Shown one piece after another: positions 22,145-27,148 of a stretch of 27,148 bases of DNA; position 1 is the first letter of the stretch, and every line of letters begins with the position of its first letter. Position numbers and translations under genes: made by a program. This DNA comes from CAZKDV01 sp964551645. GTDB taxonomy: Bacteria > Bacteroidota > Bacteroidia > Bacteroidales > DTU049. The DNA lies in contig CAZKDV010000023.1 in assembly GCA_964551645.1 (NCBI GenBank), positions 1 through 27,148 on the forward strand. The letters run 5' to 3'. The notes under the pieces are model-generated. The model was not told the origin of the DNA. It did no database searches and worked only from the letters and a program-made list of their open reading frames with translations.

Positions 22145-23878
22145 ATGCACACACAACAATTAAGCGAACAGGAAATTTTAAGGCGAGAAGCACTAAAAGA
22201 CTTAAAAAAATACAATATAAATCCATATCCTGCTGATGAATTTAAAGTTACAACTACAGCAAAAGAAATATTAACAAAATTTGAACAAAATACTGAACAA
22301 TTTCAAAACATTACAATAGCTGGAAGAATTATGAGTCGTCGCATCATGGGAGCAGCTTCTTTCGTTGAAATTCTTGATAGCAGTAGCCGTATTCAACTTT
22401 ACATAAAAAGAGATGATATTTGCCCTACGGAAGATAAAAGTCTCTATAACGAAGTATTTAAACGACATCTTGACATAGGAGATATTATTGGCGTTTCTGG
22501 CTTTGTTTTTATTACAAAAATGGGCGAAATATCCATACATGTTCAATCATTAACAATTTTGAGCAAATCCTTGCGCCCGCTACCCATAGTTAAAGAAAAA
22601 GACGGAAAAATTTATGACGCATTCACTAATCCTGAGCAACGCTATAGAGACCGTTCTACTGATTTAATTGTGAACGAACAAGTGCGAGATATTTTCATCA
22701 AACGCACAAAACTAATGCAAACTATGAGAAACTATTTAAACAACAAAGGATACCTTGAAGTTGAAACTCCAATATTACAACCTATTTATGGTGGTGCAGC
22801 TGCTCGTCCTTTTGTTACTTATCATAATACTTTGGATATGACTTTATATTTACGCATTGCTAATGAGTTATATCTAAAAAGGCTAATTGTTGGTGGATTC
22901 GATGGTGTTTATGAATTTTCTAAAGATTTTAGAAATGAAGGAATGAGCAGATTTCACAATCCTGAATTTACTCAAATGGAGCTATATGTTGCTTACAAAG
23001 ACTATTATTGGATGATGGAGCTTGTTGAAGAAATGGTTGAAAATATTGCTTTAGAATTGCATGGAACAACCGAACTGCCAGTAGGAGGGCATACAATCAA
23101 TTTTAAACGCCCTTGGAAACGATATACTATGCGTGATGCAATACTCGAATACACAAATATTGATATTTACGAGCTAAACGAATCAGAATTGAAAATAAAA
23201 GCCAAAGAGTTAAAATTAGAAATTGACGATAGCATGGGAAAAGGTAAAATTATTGATGAGATATTTGGTGAATTTGTAGAATCAAAACTAATACAACCAA
23301 CTTTTATAATGGATTATCCCATTGAAATGTCTCCACTTGCAAAAAAACATAGAAATATTGAAGGTATAGTTGAGAGATTTGAAGCAATTTGTAATGGAAA
23401 AGAACTATGTAATGCTTATTCAGAGCTGAATGACCCTATTGACCAAAGAATGAGATTTGAAGAACAACTAAAACTCAAAGAAAGGGGAGATGACGAAGCA
23501 ATGGTGATGGACGAAGATTTTCTTAAATCACTAGAACTCGGAATGCCCCCAACTGCAGGACTTGGGATTGGAATTGATAGATTGGCTATGATTATGACTA
23601 ATTCACCTTCTATACAAGAAGTTATTTTCTTTCCACAAATGCGCCCCGAAAAGAAGGCAAATATTGAAAATCACTCTGAAGAATTTATATCTATCGGAAT
23701 ACCACAAGAAATAATACCAATGCTAAATACATTGAATATCAATACACTAAACGATTTAAAGATAATCAAACCCAACAAACTATTCAATGATTTATGTGGA
23801 ATTAGGAAAAAAACGAAATCGGCTATAGATGTTCCAAATAGCGATATAATTGCACAATGGATTGAAAAAATTGAGTAG
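22145..23878 (+). CDS. lysS: Lysyl-tRNA synthetase, class II, with C-terminal extension
   Basis: 577 residues from ATG 22145. It activates lysine with ATP and charges tRNA-Lys. The N-terminal OB-fold for anticodon binding is visible (ITIAGRIMSRRIMGAASFVEI). The class II core has motif 2 in FRNEGMSRFHNPEFTQMELY and motif 3 in GLGIGIDRLAMIMTNSPSIQEVIFFPQMR. About 75 extra residues follow motif 3 (ISIGIPQEIIPMLNTLNINTLNDLKII and on), with a helix-hairpin-helix look; many bacterial LysRS stop soon after motif 3, while I recall similarly long forms in Bacteroidota. A TTG six codons upstream lies in the promoter box and was not used. Confidence 0.97.
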   Translation: MHTQQLSEQEILRREALKDLKKYNINPYPADEFKVTTTAKEILTKFEQNTEQFQNITIAGRIMSRRIMGAASFVEILDSSSRIQLYIKRDDICPTEDKSLYNEVFKRHLDIGDIIGVSGFVFITKMGEISIHVQSLTILSKSLRPLPIVKEKDGKIYDAFTNPEQRYRDRSTDLIVNEQVRDIFIKRTKLMQTMRNYLNNKGYLEVETPILQPIYGGAAARPFVTYHNTLDMTLYLRIANELYLKRLIVGGFDGVYEFSKDFRNEGMSRFHNPEFTQMELYVAYKDYYWMMELVEEMVENIALELHGTTELPVGGHTINFKRPWKRYTMRDAILEYTNIDIYELNESELKIKAKELKLEIDDSMGKGKIIDEIFGEFVESKLIQPTFIMDYPIEMSPLAKKHRNIEGIVERFEAICNGKELCNAYSELNDPIDQRMRFEEQLKLKERGDDEAMVMDEDFLKSLELGMPPTAGLGIGIDRLAMIMTNSPSIQEVIFFPQMRPEKKANIENHSEEFISIGIPQEIIPMLNTLNINTLNDLKIIKPNKLFNDLCGIRKKTKSAIDVPNSDIIAQWIEKIE

Positions 23879-23969
23879 TAATGTTTTAAATAGGAAGCTC
23901 AAAATTAGATATGTAAAACCAAATTTTATTTTGTAATTTTACAACATAACCTAATAAAATATAAAAATC

Positions 23970-24545
23970 ATGTTCACTTTGCCACCTCTACCTTATTCTG
24001 AGCATGCTCTTGCTCCAGTTATTTCAGCAAAAACAATTGCCGTTCATTACGGGAAACACCATCAAGCGTATTTAGATAATTTGAACAAATTACTATCCGG
24101 ATCTGGCTTTGAAGAAAAGACACTTGAAGAAATAATTCTTAATGCAACAGGTGGTATTTTCAATAATGCTGCACAAGTATGGAATCATACTTTTTATTGG
24201 AATTGCCTAAAACCTAGCGGTTCAAAGTCAAAAAATGAAGTTATTAAAGCAATTGAAAAGGATTTTTCCTCTTTTGAACAATTTATTGAAGATTTTAGTA
24301 AAGCCGCCTTAACTCTCTTCGGTTCTGGCTGGGCATGGCTTGTTAAAGACAAAACTGGAAAATTAAGTATTGTTCAAGAAAGTAATGCAGGAAATCCAAT
24401 GACTCAAGGATTAACTCCTTTATTAACTTGTGATGTGTGGGAACACGCTTATTATTTAGATAAACAAAATAGAAGGGCAGATTATATCAAAGAATTTTGG
24501 ACAATAGTAAATTGGAATTTTGTTAACGAACAATATTTAAAATAA
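23970..24545 (+). CDS. sodB: Superoxide dismutase, Fe type
   Basis: A 191-residue protein that converts superoxide to oxygen and hydrogen peroxide in the cytoplasm. All four metal ligands are visible: His26 (VHYGKHHQAY), His73 (QVWNHTFYW), Asp155 and His159 (CDVWEHAYY). Gln69 in the NNAAQVWNH segment is the position that marks iron-type enzymes (manganese types have glycine there and glutamine further on). Iron use is thus inferred; some enzymes of this type are cambialistic. There is no signal peptide. A 91-base gap separates it from lysS, with no clear promoter match. Its stop codon is one base from the convergent LysE gene. Confidence 0.96.
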   Translation: MFTLPPLPYSEHALAPVISAKTIAVHYGKHHQAYLDNLNKLLSGSGFEEKTLEEIILNATGGIFNNAAQVWNHTFYWNCLKPSGSKSKNEVIKAIEKDFSSFEQFIEDFSKAALTLFGSGWAWLVKDKTGKLSIVQESNAGNPMTQGLTPLLTCDVWEHAYYLDKQNRRADYIKEFWTIVNWNFVNEQYLK

Positions 24546-24546
24546 G

Positions 24547-25176
24547 CTATATAACAAATATTCGGAAAATTAGAGCTATTCCAAATAATACTAAAGAAAT
24601 TCCAACCGCTCTGTTTAAATACAATTGTTTTCGAGCATTTAAATATTTCTTGATTTTTAAGCCTATATAGCTTTTTAAAATATCAAGACTAAAAACTGTT
24701 AATACAGTTCCTGAGAAAAAGGTAATTATAGTAATTTTTAATAAATCTATAGTAACTTGCTGACTCAGCAAAGACACAGCTCCAGTCCAAAATATCCATA
24801 ATGAAGGATTTGCAATATTTAATAAAAAACCTTTGCCTATATATGTAAGCATGTTTGTATTTGAAGTTTTAATATTTAACTTTTGTTTTAACATTTCAGG
24901 TTTTTTCAAAAAGGTATAAACACCAAACATTATCAATATGCAACCTCCAGCTATTCCTAATAATTCTTGATTATTTCCAAAATTAATTATATGAGAGATA
25001 CCTAAGAAAGATAAAGCAATCAATGCAATGTCGCTCAAAGAAATACCCACAGCAATATATAAAGCACTTTTAAATCCTCTATCAATGCTTGTTTGAATAA
25101 TTGCAAAAAAAGCAGGTCCAAGTGTAATACTCAATATCAAACCCAAAAGGACTCCACCAAAAAAGGTATTAATCAT
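24547..25176 (-). CDS. LysE-family amino acid exporter
   Basis: A 209-residue integral membrane protein with about six hydrophobic segments. The N-terminus FFGGVLLGLILSITLGPAFFAIIQTSIDRGF is the LysE/RhtB signature (a loop with GP between the first two helices), and NIANPSLWIFWTGAVSLL is the second family hallmark, with the Asn-Pro pair. The family exports amino acids or small derivatives. Its ATG is 7 bases after the stop of the GH3-family gene, so the two form an operon with GH3 first. Substrate is unknown; the neighbour hints at an amino acid or its acyl conjugate. It ends one base from sodB, tail to tail. Confidence 0.87.
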   Translation of the reverse strand: MINTFFGGVLLGLILSITLGPAFFAIIQTSIDRGFKSALYIAVGISLSDIALIALSFLGISHIINFGNNQELLGIAGGCILIMFGVYTFLKKPEMLKQKLNIKTSNTNMLTYIGKGFLLNIANPSLWIFWTGAVSLLSQQVTIDLLKITIITFFSGTVLTVFSLDILKSYIGLKIKKYLNARKQLYLNRAVGISLVLFGIALIFRIFVI

Positions 25177-25183
25177 ACTATAT

Positions 25184-26716
25184 TTACTTTATACTATTTA
25201 AAAAATTCTCCCATTCTCCAATTTGCTTACCTTTTAAAACTCTTGGAAATTTATGCTGTCCACCTTCTTTTCCCTTATGTTTCATATATTCATAAAATAC
25301 TTTATTTGATAAAGCAACAACCTTCACTTGTGTAATAGCTGCTAATCTTTCAACTCTATAATCGTCATTAAGTATTTTAAGATATTCATCAATTTTTTTT
25401 GCAATCATTTCTGTATCTACCTCACTTTCCACACCTATCCACCACTTATGTGCAAACATTGAATCTTGAGGTATTCCTGCTATCGCATATTCTTTTATAC
25501 CCAAATTATATTCATTTTCAAGCATTTCAACTGCTCTGTCCATGTTTTCAACAGACAAGTGTTCGCCACATATATTCAAATAATGCTTAGTTCTTCCAAC
25601 AATTTGTATTTGATATTTTGAAACAGATTTAAATTTAATTACATCTCCTATTAAATATCTCCAAGCACCGGCAACTGTCGAAATTAATAAAGCATACTCA
25701 ACACCTTCTTGAACCTCATCAATAGTAATTGTTTCAGGTTCATCAATCAAATTACCGTCACTATCAAAATTATCATCATTAAAAGGTATAAATTCGTAAA
25801 ATAAACCATTATCAAGTACCATTTGCATTGCACTATTATCAGGCTCATTTTGATAAGCAATAAAGCCCTCTGAAGCAAGATATGTTTCAATATAAATTAA
25901 AGGCTTTCCTATGAGTTTTTTAAAACTTTGAGCATAAGGAGCAAATGACACACCTCCATGACAAAAAATGGTTAAATTAGGCCATATATCATGTATATTA
26001 TTTACATTATATTTTTCAATTATTCTCTCCATTAATAGTTGCAACCAAGCTGGAACACCAACAATTGCACCAATATCCCAATCTTTAGCTTTATCAATAA
26101 TTTCTTCGAGTTTTGTATTCCAATCTCGTTCTTTGCTAATTCTTTTACCCGGTTTATAGTGGTGTTGAAACCAAAATGGAATATTTCCGGTAGTTATCCC
26201 TGATAAATCGCCTTCATAATATGTTCCGTTATATTGTAAGTGTGTACTTCCACCAAGCATTAAAATTCCTTTCTCAAAAAAATCTTTAGATAAATCATAT
26301 TGAGCTAGCGAAAAAATTTGTCTAACGCTAGTTTTTTTAACAGCCTTTAACATATCTTGAGTAATTGGTATATGTTTACTTGATGCTTCGCTGGTTCCCG
26401 AACTAAGTGCAAAATATTTTACTTTTTCTGGCCATGAAACATAAGATTCTCCACTTAAAGCACGATACCACCACTCATTGTACATTTTTGTATAATCAAA
26501 AATAGGTACATTTTGTTTAAAAGAATAAATAATATTTTTACTTTTTAATATTTTATCAAACTTATATGCTTCGCCAAATGAAGTAATTTGTGCTTTTTTT
26601 AATAATTTAATTAAAACTTTTTTTTGAACTTTAATAGGATTTAATTTTTTTCTACTTTTAGGTAGTTTGGTGTTAATCTCTAAAGCTCTTTTTAGTATCG
26701 AACCTACAATAGGCAT
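25184..26716 (-). CDS. GH3-family acyl-adenylate synthetase
   Basis: A 510-residue protein of the GH3 family, whose plant members join amino acids to jasmonate or auxin through an acyl-adenylate (ANL superfamily). The ATP-binding motif YFALSSGTSEASSKHIP spans 101-117, and the adenylation-domain motifs continue with LIYIETYLASEGFIAYQ and YLIGDVIKFKSVSKYQIQIVGRTKHYLNICGEHLS, the latter equivalent to the A8 hinge region. The C-terminal small domain follows (EYAIAGIPQDSMFAHKWWIGVE). Length is close to the bacterial members known from Bacteroidota, where the substrate is unknown. It leads an operon with the LysE exporter. Confidence 0.87.
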   Translation of the reverse strand: MPIVGSILKRALEINTKLPKSRKKLNPIKVQKKVLIKLLKKAQITSFGEAYKFDKILKSKNIIYSFKQNVPIFDYTKMYNEWWYRALSGESYVSWPEKVKYFALSSGTSEASSKHIPITQDMLKAVKKTSVRQIFSLAQYDLSKDFFEKGILMLGGSTHLQYNGTYYEGDLSGITTGNIPFWFQHHYKPGKRISKERDWNTKLEEIIDKAKDWDIGAIVGVPAWLQLLMERIIEKYNVNNIHDIWPNLTIFCHGGVSFAPYAQSFKKLIGKPLIYIETYLASEGFIAYQNEPDNSAMQMVLDNGLFYEFIPFNDDNFDSDGNLIDEPETITIDEVQEGVEYALLISTVAGAWRYLIGDVIKFKSVSKYQIQIVGRTKHYLNICGEHLSVENMDRAVEMLENEYNLGIKEYAIAGIPQDSMFAHKWWIGVESEVDTEMIAKKIDEYLKILNDDYRVERLAAITQVKVVALSNKVFYEYMKHKGKEGGQHKFPRVLKGKQIGEWENFLNSIK

Positions 26717-26794
26717 AAAATTTTTTGATTAATTAAAACATAAAATAAGCCCACTATATCACATAACAGCAAGCTAATCAACACTCTATACTAG

Positions 26795-27148
26795 TTAAAC
26801 TAAATTTAATCTACTAAATAAATCTTTTCTATATAATCCACCGATAGGGATAACTTTCATTTTCCCTTCAATAACTAAGTCTGGATATTTTATTGAAAAT
26901 ATTTTATCTAAACGCACTATAAATGAGCGATGCACACGAACAAAATCTTTTTCAGGTAATATTTTTACCATTTCTTTCATAGTTGAATGAGTAGTGTAGA
27001 TATTGTCTGATGTGTTAATTACAACATAATCTTTAAGTGCTTCAACAAAATAAATATCAGAAAATCTTATTTTATTCAATCTATAATCAGCTCGAACAAA
27101 AATACTATCTGGCTCATCTTTTCTAATAGCTATTGATTGAAACATATC
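26795..27148 (-). CDS. LytTR-type response regulator, DNA-binding end (5' truncated)
   Basis: The frame runs off the right edge of the window (Asp codon at 27146-27148), leaving 117 residues. They form a complete LytTR DNA-binding domain: FVRADYRLNKIRFSDIYFVEALKDYVVI, then TTHSTMKEMVKILPEKDFVRVHRSFIVRLDKIFSI, and VIPIGGLYRKDLFSRL, all hallmark segments. In this family a receiver domain usually precedes it and a LytS-like sensor kinase sits next door; both would lie outside the window. The internal ATG at 27143 is unlikely to be the start, because the linker continues upstream. It is followed 78 bases on by the GH3 gene; the two may or may not share a transcript. Confidence 0.9.
   Translation of the reverse strand, partial: DMFQSIAIRKDEPDSIFVRADYRLNKIRFSDIYFVEALKDYVVINTSDNIYTTHSTMKEMVKILPEKDFVRVHRSFIVRLDKIFSIKYPDLVIEGKMKVIPIGGLYRKDLFSRLNLV

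Overview
The window comes from an AT-rich chromosome, almost certainly a member of the Bacteroidota. The evidence is a TAnnTTTG promoter box a short distance upstream of most genes, almost no Shine-Dalgarno sequences, and several families characteristic of that phylum (DUF5723 outer-membrane barrel, DUF4468, DUF4175, bacterial GH3 protein, long LysRS, an RNase Y gene next to zapA). No rRNA, tRNA, CRISPR array, transposase or integrase was seen.

Layout: 1-846 is the 3' part of a glutaryl-CoA-type acyl-CoA dehydrogenase with a good terminator. 922-10337 is a minus-strand block: mutS, then a small coiled-coil gene + zapA + rny, a DUF5723 barrel, and a 918-residue membrane-anchored protein with a beta-propeller-like C-terminus. 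10338-12318 is different in character: visibly richer in G+C, carrying one orphan histidine kinase between two large imperfect inverted repeats, then a third non-coding element broken by a 10-N assembly gap. 12319-15351 holds a DUF4468 protein, an amidohydrolase divergent from apt, and a secreted GH16-like hydrolase. 15479-21667 is a plus-strand run: a DUF4175 giant, an RsbW-like ATPase, ybeY and mnmG. 21711-24545 has rbfA divergent from lysS, then Fe-type sodB. 24547-27148 is minus strand: a LysE exporter paired with a GH3-family synthetase, and the DNA-binding end of a LytTR response regulator.

Most genes are housekeeping: DNA repair (mutS), division (zapA and neighbour), RNA decay (rny), ribosome assembly and rRNA processing (rbfA, ybeY), tRNA modification and charging (mnmG, lysS), purine salvage (apt) and oxidative defence (sodB).

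The main points for a second look are two parS-like (ParB-binding) palindromes 5.8 kb apart, at 15826 and 21668, and the cassette-like kinase island with long foldable palindromes at 10601-10708 and 11692-11805. The rest is conserved but poorly understood gene partnerships.
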